Positions 1 through 5,645 of a DNA stretch of 9,171 bases are shown piece after piece (position 1 is the first letter of the stretch; each line of letters opens with the position of its first letter). The stretch is from Candidatus Poribacteria bacterium (GTDB lineage: Bacteria > Poribacteria > WGA-4E > WGA-3G). The stretch is from positions 1 to 9,171 of the forward strand of contig RKRO01000092.1 in assembly GCA_007571355.1 (NCBI GenBank), written 5' to 3'. A model generated the notes under the pieces. The model saw only the letters and a program-made list of their open reading frames with translations. It had not been told where the DNA came from and searched no databases. The position numbers and the translations under genes were made by a program.

Positions 1-80
1 ACCCCACCCTTGTCAGGGGGGAAGCAGAGGGACCTCGTTTCTATAGGAGGCGTTTTAATACGGATGGACTTTACGATAAT
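1..80 (+). repeat. Interspersed repeat copy R1, right part, cut by the window edge
   Basis: This copy matches the right half of the repeats at 3964-4277. A C-rich/G-rich palindrome (7-21) is followed by a purine-rich GCAGAGGGAC segment, then CTATAGGAGG (41-50), then a tail ending in CTTTACGATAA. The left modules probably lie outside the window. The match to R2 is collinear across the whole 80 bases with scattered substitutions, so it is an older diverged copy. It ends 50-60 bases before the start of the TPR protease gene. Its tail GATAAT (75-80) could serve as a -10 element for that gene, but no convincing -35 is seen. Confidence 0.75.
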
Positions 81-121
81 TCACTAACGGGTTGTCGGTT
101 TCGCTATCTTCATTTTACAGT

Positions 122-126
122 AGGAG
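122..126 (+). promoter_or_regulatory. Ribosome binding site deciding a GTG start
   Basis: AGGAG lies 7 bases before the GTG at 134. The in-frame TTG at 92 has no comparable purine-rich site in front of it. This favours GTG 134 as the real start and removes 14 residues from the longest reading frame. Confidence 0.65.
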
Positions 127-133
127 TTTCTCT

Positions 134-2554
134 GTGCCAACAAGAATTTTACAGACTCTTTCCGTTGTTCTATTTGTCGTCCTAATCTTTACACTTTTCA
201 GTAGAGGTGAGGTGCCGTCGCCGCTACTGATGGATCCTGCCGCTTCTGATGCTGTCTATACGGACTATTTCGACCATATTACCCTTTTTTCTCAAGGCAG
301 AATTACGCGTTTCACACAGATGCCGATTCGGGTGTATATCTCGCCAGTCCTGAAAGCGAGTCCATACCTACCGGAAATTCGGCATGCGATGCAGGCGTGG
401 GACAACGCCAGTGACGGCAAACTCCGTTTTGAAGAGACCGAGACACCGCAGGACGCAAACATTCGTGTGAGTTGGGGGCACAATGCGCTTTATGACGGTT
501 TTCAAGACATGCGGCTCGGTAGTGCAGAACTCACGCGAAGAAACACCCCAGCAAACACCCTCAAAGATACAAGACAGACTGTCGCGCAGGTAGGGGCTGG
601 GTTATCTAGTCTGTCCGCTGCATCGCCTCCGTTTACTGTTGAGATTATCTTGATGCTGGAGGGCGATGGCACTATCGGTGAACTTTCACAGGAAGAGATG
701 CGGACAGTCTGTCTCCATGAATTTGGACATGCCATCGGGTTGTGGGGGCACAGTCCACACCCGGGTGATGTCAGTTATCCGACAGCGACAGCACAGCATC
801 TAAGCGAACGCGATATAACGACATTACGGAGACTTTATCATACGCCGCTTGACACACCGCAGCACGAAACGGCTGTTAGGGTCTTGACAACCGAGATCGA
901 ACAGAAACCCCACGCCGATACGCAAAAACGTCTCCGACACCACTACCTGCTCGGAACTGTCCACTTTGATAAAGGCGATACAGCGTCTGCAATCAAGAGT
1001 TTTCTGACTTGCAGGCAGTTGGATGCTAAGTTTCAACCCGCAGTAGAGAAATTGATTCAGGTCTATCATGAAACTGGGAAAACACACGATGCGATCGCAC
1101 TCCTTGAGAAACGGATAACGCAGCAACCGTCGCCAGCGGATTACAACACGCTCGGCATCTTCTATTTTGAAAAAAAAGAGCCTGAAAAGGCGATACAAGC
1201 GTTTGAAAAAGCACTCGAAATCGCCCCCTACCACAAAGCGGCGCGCCGAAACCTGCACCAACTTCTCCGGGCGAGGGTGTTCAAAGCGTTGGCGGCTAAA
1301 GATTTTGAGATCGCCACCGCTACTTTTGAGCGTGTGATTCGGATGGACCCGCTGGATGCCGCTGCCTACCAATTGATGGGCAATGGATACGCGCACGCCG
1401 GGCAGTTTGAAACAGCAATCAGCTATTACCAGAAAGCCATTGATATTAATCCGGTCGATGCACTCACAAAGCAATATCTTGCGAAATGCTATAATAATTA
1501 TGGCGTGGCATTGCGAAACCTTGGTGAATGGGAGGCGGCAATTGAGGCGTATCGCAACGCCCTGCGGTTAATGCCGACGCTCAGCCTTGCGCGTACAAAC
1601 CTTGGTGATGTATTCACTCAAAAGGCGAGCGCGCATAACGAGGCGGGTGAATTAGACGCAGCCGTGCATGCGTATCTCGAACTCAAGAAACTCTATCCCA
1701 ACGAAATACACATCCGTAACTTGCTTGGGGCGTTATATTTGAAAAAAGGCGACTATGCTGAGGCCCTGTCGGCATTTCAACACGTTTACAATATCACTCC
1801 GAACGCGGATCATGCCTTACATAACCTCATCGCGGCTTATCATCACTATGCGCGAAGTCTCAGTGAGACAGAAGCGTATACGACAGCGATCCAGCTGCTT
1901 GAGAAGGCACTCCGACTTGCACCGACCGACGCGAATTTGCGTCTCAGTTTGGCGAATGCCTATCAGGGAAAGGGGGACTATGAACGCGCCGCTGTTGAAT
2001 TGTCCCGCGTTTTGGCACAAGAACCGGGGAACCTGCAAGCGAAGGCGGAGCAGATCAACCTGCGCATCCGACGTGGGAACGCGCTCATGGATCAACGAAA
2101 TTACGCCGCCGCTATCGCTGAATTTGAGACGATTCCAGAGCCGAAGCGGAACATAGAGATTTACAACACTCTCGCTTACCTCCATCTCATGGCAGGTGAA
2201 TACCAGAAAGCGTTCACTGGTTTTGAAACCGTTCTCCAGAGGGATCCGATCAACCTGCCGGCGTTCAGAAATTTATTATCCTTGGAATCGCAACTGATGC
2301 GGCAACGTTTTAGCAGAAGGTCCCTTAATCTGCTCGCAGAGGTCCGGTGCCGTCTCGCCATTACTTTGGTCAGGCGAAAGCAGACCGATGCGGCGGTAAA
2401 AAAATATGAACTCGCGTTGAAATCCAGATCCGAAGAGATGGATCCGCTGCTTATCGAAACGGGGAACCACCTCGCGGGTTGGTTCCAACAATATGGGGAC
2501 ACGGAAAACCGAGAGACGATTCTCCGTTGGATCGAAGAACGTAGGGGACGATGA
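134..2554 (+). CDS. Membrane-anchored matrixin-like metalloprotease with C-terminal TPR array
   Basis: I start this 806-residue protein at GTG 134 because of its ribosome binding site; the frame is open back to TTG 92 (820 residues). Residues about 6-24 form a hydrophobic signal anchor, so the rest probably lies outside the cytoplasmic membrane. Residues about 60-240 resemble a matrixin/metzincin zinc protease. The zinc motif HEFGHAIGLWGHS (H195, E196, H199, H206) is followed by DVSY and then LSERDITTLRRLY, the usual helix after the Met-turn. Two points are odd. The third histidine is one residue later than in classical HExGHxxGxxH, and Ser replaces the usual Met-turn Met. From about residue 268 to the end run roughly 13 TPR-like helical pairs with typical W/Y-G-A-P positions, for example GDYAEALSAFQHVYNITP. 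They suggest a protein-binding scaffold. Residues around 135-144 are encoded by sequence shared with the interspersed repeat. Substrate and partner are unknown. The fold assignments are fairly sure; active proteolysis is inference. Confidence 0.85.
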   Translation: MPTRILQTLSVVLFVVLIFTLFSRGEVPSPLLMDPAASDAVYTDYFDHITLFSQGRITRFTQMPIRVYISPVLKASPYLPEIRHAMQAWDNASDGKLRFEETETPQDANIRVSWGHNALYDGFQDMRLGSAELTRRNTPANTLKDTRQTVAQVGAGLSSLSAASPPFTVEIILMLEGDGTIGELSQEEMRTVCLHEFGHAIGLWGHSPHPGDVSYPTATAQHLSERDITTLRRLYHTPLDTPQHETAVRVLTTEIEQKPHADTQKRLRHHYLLGTVHFDKGDTASAIKSFLTCRQLDAKFQPAVEKLIQVYHETGKTHDAIALLEKRITQQPSPADYNTLGIFYFEKKEPEKAIQAFEKALEIAPYHKAARRNLHQLLRARVFKALAAKDFEIATATFERVIRMDPLDAAAYQLMGNGYAHAGQFETAISYYQKAIDINPVDALTKQYLAKCYNNYGVALRNLGEWEAAIEAYRNALRLMPTLSLARTNLGDVFTQKASAHNEAGELDAAVHAYLELKKLYPNEIHIRNLLGALYLKKGDYAEALSAFQHVYNITPNADHALHNLIAAYHHYARSLSETEAYTTAIQLLEKALRLAPTDANLRLSLANAYQGKGDYERAAVELSRVLAQEPGNLQAKAEQINLRIRRGNALMDQRNYAAAIAEFETIPEPKRNIEIYNTLAYLHLMAGEYQKAFTGFETVLQRDPINLPAFRNLLSLESQLMRQRFSRRSLNLLAEVRCRLAITLVRRKQTDAAVKKYELALKSRSEEMDPLLIETGNHLAGWFQQYGDTENRETILRWIEERRGR
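536..562 (+). repeat. Interspersed-repeat module B embedded in the coding sequence
   Basis: Bases 536-555 (CGAAGAAACACCCCAGCAAA) are identical to the module at 4015-4034 and at 5477-5496. After that the gene lacks two A bases but continues with CACCC as the repeats do. The module is read in the protease domain as RRNTPANTL, between predicted beta segments and before the zinc motif. The frame stays open through it. The intergenic copies read in the same frame give RRNTPAKTP. Confidence 0.75.
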
Positions 2555-2605
2555 TTCTTGTGTTGACCCGTTTCTCAACAAACCTTCAGTCCAAATCACA
2601 AGATG

Positions 2606-2641
2606 GAAAAAAGAAGAGGGTCAAGCAAATATGCTCGACCC
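2606..2641 (-). terminator. Intrinsic terminator of the LTXXQ-family gene
   Basis: Read on the minus strand, 2641-2618 forms a stem GGGTC/GACCC continued by AGCA/TGCT with one mismatch between them and a 4-base loop. It is followed at once by TCTTCTTTTTTC (2617-2606). Stem plus U-tract is the classical Rho-independent layout. It lies 47 bases past the stop of the minus-strand gene. On the plus strand the stem has no T-run behind it, so it would not be an efficient terminator for the TPR protease gene. Confidence 0.7.
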
Positions 2642-2688
2642 AGAATATAGGTGCGTGAACAAGACGGACGGCTGCTTCTGAATGCCGG

Positions 2689-3219
2689 CTATCTACCGCC
2701 GCCACGCCGATTGCCTTCACCCCGGAAGCGATTCATGCGTTGTTGTTGTTGCGCCTCGCGATCTTTTCGCAATTGGTTGAGGTTAGCGAACTGCTCCTCT
2801 GTCAAGATCTCTTTCAGGCTCGCTTGGAACTCGTTGCCAACTTTTATGAGCATGGGCTGTCTTTCTTTCATCGCAGCGTCCATGTCATCAGATGCCTCTA
2901 CCTCTTTCTTTTGCGCGATAACTTTGTTGTGAGCTTCCTGATAGATGGGGCGTGCTTTGAGGAGTGTCTCATCGTCTACTTTCACGCCGAATGTTAGGTC
3001 TGTCCAAGAATTCTCAACGGTGGACACGAGGTTCATCATCATCATCATACTCTGCATGCCGCGCATTCCCCTACCGCTTCGTTCGCTACCTTGGCGATTT
3101 CCACGTTGGCTCTGATCGTTTCGGTCGGGACGCTGTGCTGAAGTTGCGTATTGAAAAACGAAGACACCGACGATTGCGAGGACTGCGATTGTAGCGATTG
3201 CGAAAAATTTCTGCTTCAT
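2689..3219 (-). CDS. Secreted LTXXQ-motif (Spy/CpxP-like) periplasmic protein
   Basis: This encodes a small exported protein of 176 residues. Residues 1-28 are a signal peptide: MKQK, a hydrophobic core, then YATSA before Q29, a plausible signal-peptidase I site. Residues 30-55 are rich in Arg, Gly, Ser and Gln and low in complexity. Then comes a methionine cluster, MRGMQSMMMMM (52-62), encoded by five tandem ATG codons. Residues 65-155 are predicted helical and charged, with LTEEQ at 139-143, the hallmark of the LTXXQ family (Spy, CpxP and relatives, periplasmic chaperone or stress-sensing proteins). The C terminus (160-176) is again Arg/Gly-rich. I chose ATG 3219 because AGGAG lies 8 bases upstream; ATG 3225 would leave only 2 bases. 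The frame is open further upstream to GTG 3423, but that part lacks a good SD and resembles nothing I know. Family assignment is moderate. A role in envelope stress or metal response is inferred. Confidence 0.75.
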   Translation of the reverse strand: MKQKFFAIATIAVLAIVGVFVFQYATSAQRPDRNDQSQRGNRQGSERSGRGMRGMQSMMMMMNLVSTVENSWTDLTFGVKVDDETLLKARPIYQEAHNKVIAQKKEVEASDDMDAAMKERQPMLIKVGNEFQASLKEILTEEQFANLNQLRKDREAQQQQRMNRFRGEGNRRGGGR

Positions 3220-3227
3220 TTTCATTT

Positions 3228-3232
3228 CTCCT
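3228..3232 (-). promoter_or_regulatory. Ribosome binding site of the LTXXQ-family gene
   Basis: On the minus strand AGGAG is followed by 8 bases and then the ATG at 3219. An ATG two codons earlier (3225) is only 2 bases from the site, so 3219 is the better start. Confidence 0.7.
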
Positions 3233-3529
3233 ATAAGAATTTTGGTTGTGTGAATACCTTGTATTTTTAAATTACTTTGCAGTTCGGTTAGCAACATTTC
3301 AAGTTTTAGCAATGTTTCCGTAGATCCGCTTTCCATTTCATTTGAAAAACTGTCGTCCGTAATGTAATGGTTTTCACTGCGAAGCAGGATCCTTTGCACT
3401 AATGCTTGAAAGAGCGTATCCACCTGATTAACCGCAAGGAAATTTTAAAAATTAGTTTCGTTTCTTTAGTCAAGTGTGTTCAGAAAAGGTTCGTTATTTA
3501 TTTTTTTAACGTGAGCTTGATATCGTAAA
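3233..3529 (-). other. Gene-free upstream region of the LTXXQ-family gene
   Basis: No recognisable gene lies here. The minus-strand frame of the LTXXQ gene stays open back to GTG 3423, adding 68 residues with no known motif, no signal peptide and no good SD. It is more likely leader or chance open frame than coding. Further upstream, on the minus strand, TTGACT (about 3471-3466) precedes an A/T-rich stretch with several possible -10 sequences. A promoter here is plausible, but I cannot fix its -10. Confidence 0.35.
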
Positions 3530-3771
3530 GTTTGGACAATTTTAAAAGTTCGCGGGCAGAGAGGGGTGTCAGGGTTTAGTGGTCAATAACGGGCAATAAA
3601 TGGTTTCCCGACTACAAACGGTGGACATCACACCTTCAAATACTGTTTTCTGGGGACATCCGTTGAACCGAAACGATGCTTTTTTTGGCGAGTTATCGAC
3701 GCGCCACGACTCATCGAAAAGTAGGAACGTCTTTGAAAACAACACAGAAAACAAAATGAAACTGTCCAAAC
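3530..3771. repeat. Segment bounded by inverted repeats, MITE-like
   Basis: GTTTGGACAATTT at 3530-3542 is matched in inverted orientation by AAACTGTCCAAAC at 3759-3771, 12 of 13 positions. Just outside each end a further ATATC match can be aligned with a two-base gap. The 242-base interval has no convincing protein. An 88-codon minus-strand frame across it shows no domain and unusual composition. The layout fits a small non-autonomous element or remnant, but I see no clear target-site duplication. Confidence 0.4.
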
Positions 3772-3876
3772 TATAGTTGATATAACGCCAGTTTGAAAAA
3801 AATATGAGCGGTTTCCTAAGCAGACGCACATTCACCCAAAAAGCAATAGATTCGCAGAAAAGCGGCTTTAGAAGGG

Positions 3877-3922
3877 CAACCCCCCTTGATCCCCCCTTAT
3901 CAGGGGCGGAGGGCGACGCTCA
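3877..3922 (+). repeat. Repeat module E, copy 1
   Basis: A C-rich stretch CAACCCCCCTTGAT, then CCCCCCTTATCAGGGG, then GGAGGGCGACGCTCA. The same order is found at 5598-5645 with few changes. The centre can fold as a C-stem/G-stem hairpin with a TATC loop. It is separate from the longer repeat R2 that begins 42 bases later. Confidence 0.7.
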
Positions 3923-3963
3923 GCGGAAAAGCGGCTGCTTTAAGGATTTATCAAACTCACGTT

Positions 3964-4108
3964 GATAGAGTAAAATCAAAAAATAAATGCACACTTTTCG
4001 GAACACAACCCCCACGAAGAAACACCCCAGCAAAAACACCCCCCTTATCAGGGGGGAAACAGAGGGACATCCTTCTATAGGAGGTGTTTCAATCCTTACG
4101 GGCTTTAC
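3964..4108 (+). repeat. Interspersed repeat copy R2, most complete
   Basis: The copy has four modules. Module A is an A-rich start, GATAGAGTAAAATC, leading into TGCACACTTTTCGGA. Module B is CCCCCACGAAGAAACACC followed by CCAGCAAAAACA. Module C is a perfect 7-bp palindrome, CCCCCCT TATC AGGGGGG (4039-4056). Module D runs from AAACAGAGGGACATCC through CTATAGGAGGTGTTTC to CCTTACGGGCTTTAC. It is directly followed by R3 with no spacer, so the two form a tandem pair. Confidence 0.8.
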
Positions 4109-4277
4109 GATAGAGTAAAATCAAAAAATAAATGCACACTTTTCGGAAAACAACCCCCACGAAGAAACACTTTCTTCGCATTGGATTTTAGCGTTTGCAA
4201 AAACCCCCGCCCTTATCAGGGGGGAATCAGAGGGGCCTCGTTTCGATAGGATGTGTTTCAATCATTATGGGCTTTAC
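4109..4277 (+). repeat. Interspersed repeat copy R3, tandem to R2
   Basis: The first 54 or so bases equal R2 with one change. Module B is then interrupted by about 25 bases of other sequence (TTTCTTCGCATTGG onward, from 4171). The palindrome module and module D follow. Here the palindrome carries a G at 4209 that breaks the long C-stem. The end, CTTTACTATAAAA, resembles the R4 end. Confidence 0.75.
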
Positions 4278-4287
4278 TATAAAAGTT

Positions 4288-4349
4288 GGACGTATGTAGC
4301 GTCCACTGTTCATTGATGTCCGCTACGGCACAAACTATGAAGTTTGTGC
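4288..4349. repeat. REP-like cluster of stem-loops
   Basis: GGACG (4288-4292) pairs with CGTCC (4300-4304). TAGCG (4297-4301) can instead pair with CGCTA (4321-4325), so two structures compete. A third, perfect 9-bp stem GCACAAACT/AGTTTGTGC (4328-4336 and 4341-4349) has a 4-base loop. No T-run follows, so these are not intrinsic terminators. The dense palindromes suggest a repetitive extragenic palindrome. Confidence 0.5.
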
Positions 4350-4472
4350 TACACTTCACGCTTCTGTGCTGCGAAAATAGAACCCGCAACACAGCCGAAA
4401 GGCTTCATCAAACTGGCGTTTTTTTACCCATGAGATGATGACACCCAATGCCTTTTGTTCGCCTCACAGATT
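4350..4472. other. Short spacer before the murB promoter
   Basis: A small stem AGCC-GAAA-GGCT (4393-4404, GNRA-type loop) is followed 15 bases later by a 7-T run (4419-4425). The stem is short and too far from the T-run to call a terminator. No gene is seen. Confidence 0.3.
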
Positions 4473-4501
4473 TTGACAACCGCCCATGTATATGCTATAA
4501 T
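4473..4501 (+). promoter_or_regulatory. Consensus sigma70-type promoter of murB
   Basis: TTGACA (4473-4478), a 17-base spacer and TATAAT (4496-4501) match the housekeeping consensus at every position. The bases TGC directly before the -10 give an extended -10. Transcription should begin near 4508, leaving a leader of only about 14 bases. This implies strong constitutive expression and little room for leader-based control. Confidence 0.85.
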
Positions 4502-4510
4502 AGAGAAAAA

Positions 4511-4516
4511 GGGAGG
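4511..4516 (+). promoter_or_regulatory. Ribosome binding site of murB
   Basis: GGGAGG lies 5 bases before the ATG at 4522. It falls at the very start of the predicted transcript. Confidence 0.75.
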
Positions 4517-4521
4517 ACAGC

Positions 4522-5442
4522 ATGGATTGGAAAGATGCTCTGCCTGAAATTGTGACGCAACCCGGTTCACGGCTCCGGTTTGGAGAGCCGCTTGCAAAAC
4601 ATACTCACTTCGGTATCGGTGGCGAAGCGACGGCTTACATTGAAGTCAGTACCAGGAATGAACTCTCAGCATTGGCACATTTTCACCGGCAGTGGGATGT
4701 TCCGATTGCAATGATTGGACGCGGGTCAAATCTGCTGGTGAGTGATAGTGGTTTCAAAGGTATCAGTATCAGGTTAGTCGGTGCGTTAGCGAAACTGGAG
4801 ATGGAAGGGAATGTGGTCTCCGTTGGTGCGGGACTCTCACTGCCAAAGCTCTCGAAAACGATGTCAAGAGAGGGTTTGAGCGGCGTGGAGTTCGCGCTCG
4901 GTATCCCCGGAACCGTTGGTGGTGCGTTAATTATGAACGCGGGGGCATGGGGAAGTAGTTTCGGGGATGTTGTTAGAAACGTTACCGTCATGGATGATAC
5001 CGGCTCACTTATTACCTTGACGCACGACGAGGCGAGGTTTGAATACCGATGCAGCGGTTTGGACACCTATTTCTGTGTTACGGGCGCGACGTTGGAACTT
5101 GAACCGGGCGATGCTGCCATTATCACGGCGCGGATGCAGGCGTTCTACAAACAGAAAGTTGAGACACAACCGTTCGCTGAGGAAAACGCGGGGTGTATGT
5201 TCAAAAACCCGCCTGGCGATTCCGCTGGTCGACTGATAGATATCAGCGGATTGAAAGGCTATCGTATGGGTGGCGCGGAGGTTTCTACGGTGCACGGGAA
5301 TTTTATTCTCAACATCGACAATGCGACGGCAGAAGATGTGCTGGAGTTGGTCGCGTATATCCAGGATCAGGTCCGAGAAAAGACAGGGGTATCCCTCCAG
5401 ACAGAGGTAAAACGGTTGGGATTCGATTGCCGTAACATCTGA
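4522..5442 (+). CDS. murB: UDP-N-acetylenolpyruvoylglucosamine reductase MurB
   Basis: This cytoplasmic FAD enzyme uses NADPH to reduce the enolpyruvyl group of UDP-GlcNAc-enolpyruvate to UDP-MurNAc, the second committed step of peptidoglycan precursor synthesis. The 306-residue length and lack of the extra loop of the E. coli enzyme fit a type II MurB. Visible motifs are HTHFGIGGEA (27-36), the FAD-binding IGRGSNLLVSD (65-75), GIPGTVGGALIMNAGAWG (127-144), YRCSGL with R176, GCMFKNPPGDSAGRLID (224-240) and the terminal TEVKRLG with the catalytic-type Glu295. Position 225, where most MurBs have the proton-donating Ser, is Cys. The gene stands alone, away from a mur cluster, behind a consensus promoter. 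Its last codons and stop overlap the start of repeat copy R4, so its C-terminal tail may have been set by that repeat. Identification is secure. Confidence 0.97.
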   Translation: MDWKDALPEIVTQPGSRLRFGEPLAKHTHFGIGGEATAYIEVSTRNELSALAHFHRQWDVPIAMIGRGSNLLVSDSGFKGISIRLVGALAKLEMEGNVVSVGAGLSLPKLSKTMSREGLSGVEFALGIPGTVGGALIMNAGAWGSSFGDVVRNVTVMDDTGSLITLTHDEARFEYRCSGLDTYFCVTGATLELEPGDAAIITARMQAFYKQKVETQPFAEENAGCMFKNPPGDSAGRLIDISGLKGYRMGGAEVSTVHGNFILNIDNATAEDVLELVAYIQDQVREKTGVSLQTEVKRLGFDCRNI

Positions 5443-5560
5443 AAATAAAGGCACGCTTTTCGGAAAACAACCCCCACGAAGAAACACCCCAGCAAAAACA
5501 CCCCCCTTATCAGGGGGGAGAAGAGGGCATCGCTTCAGATCCTTACGGGCTTTACTATAG
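5431..5560 (+). repeat. Interspersed repeat copy R4, overlapping the murB 3' end
   Basis: It begins CGTAACATCTGAAAATAAAG, which contains the last three codons and stop of murB. It continues with module B, a perfect 7-bp C/G palindrome with TATC loop (5501-5518), and a shortened module D that lacks the CTATAGGAGGTGTTTC part. Its start recurs exactly 130 bases later in R5. The palindrome could help end or protect murB transcripts, though no T-run follows. Confidence 0.8.
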
Positions 5561-5645
5561 CGTAGCATCTGAAAATAAAGGCACGCTTTTCGGAACACAA
5601 CCCCCCTTGATCCCCCCTTGTCAGGGGGGGGGAGGCGGACGCTCA
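5561..5645 (+). repeat. Interspersed repeat copy R5 joined to module E copy 2
   Basis: CGTAGCATCTGAAAATAAAG onward repeats 5431-5476 with two mismatches in about 45 bases. From 5598 it switches to module E: CAACCCCCCTTGATCC, a 7-bp C/G palindrome with loop TGTC (5612-5629), then GGAGGCGGACGCTCA. The final TCA (5643-5645) is the stop codon, read in reverse, of the minus-strand UPF0104 fragment. Confidence 0.75.

Larger units (their letters stand above)
3784..4420. repeat. 13-bp inverted repeat flanking the repeat cluster
   Basis: AACGCCAGTTTGA (3784-3796) and TCAAACTGGCGTT (4408-4420) are exact reverse complements. They enclose both tandem copies of the interspersed repeat and the REP-like stem-loops. 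A related sequence, TCAAACTCACGTT, occurs at 3951-3963, directly in front of repeat copy R2. The pair may mark the ends of a composite insertion or be two copies of another short dispersed motif. Confidence 0.4.

Noticed and set aside
2561..2580. Terminator after the TPR protease gene (TGTTGA/TCAACA stem)
   Set aside because: The stem is only 6 bp, A/T-rich, with an 8-base loop and no T-run behind it.
3226..3423. In-frame N-terminal extension of the LTXXQ protein
   Set aside because: It would bury the signal peptide inside the protein and lacks a good SD, while ATG 3219 has an SD at ideal spacing.
3569..3835. 88-codon minus-strand reading frame as a gene or transposase fragment
   Set aside because: No SD, no domain and unusual composition; it spans an inverted-repeat end. 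A short DES-containing stretch recalled IS630-type transposases, but the surrounding residues do not fit.
3886..4080. 64-codon plus-strand reading frame in the repeat tract
   Set aside because: It is made entirely of repeat modules E, A, B, C and D and has no SD. It is useful only in showing that module B reads RRNTPAKTP in the same frame as inside the protease gene.
3964..4277. CRISPR array
   Set aside because: The repeats are about 145-169 bases, directly abutting and without unique spacers. There are only two tandem units and no cas genes.
4393..4425. Terminator formed by the GAAA-loop stem and the 7-T run
   Set aside because: The stem has 4 pairs and is separated from the T-run by 14 bases. 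It does not fit an intrinsic terminator.
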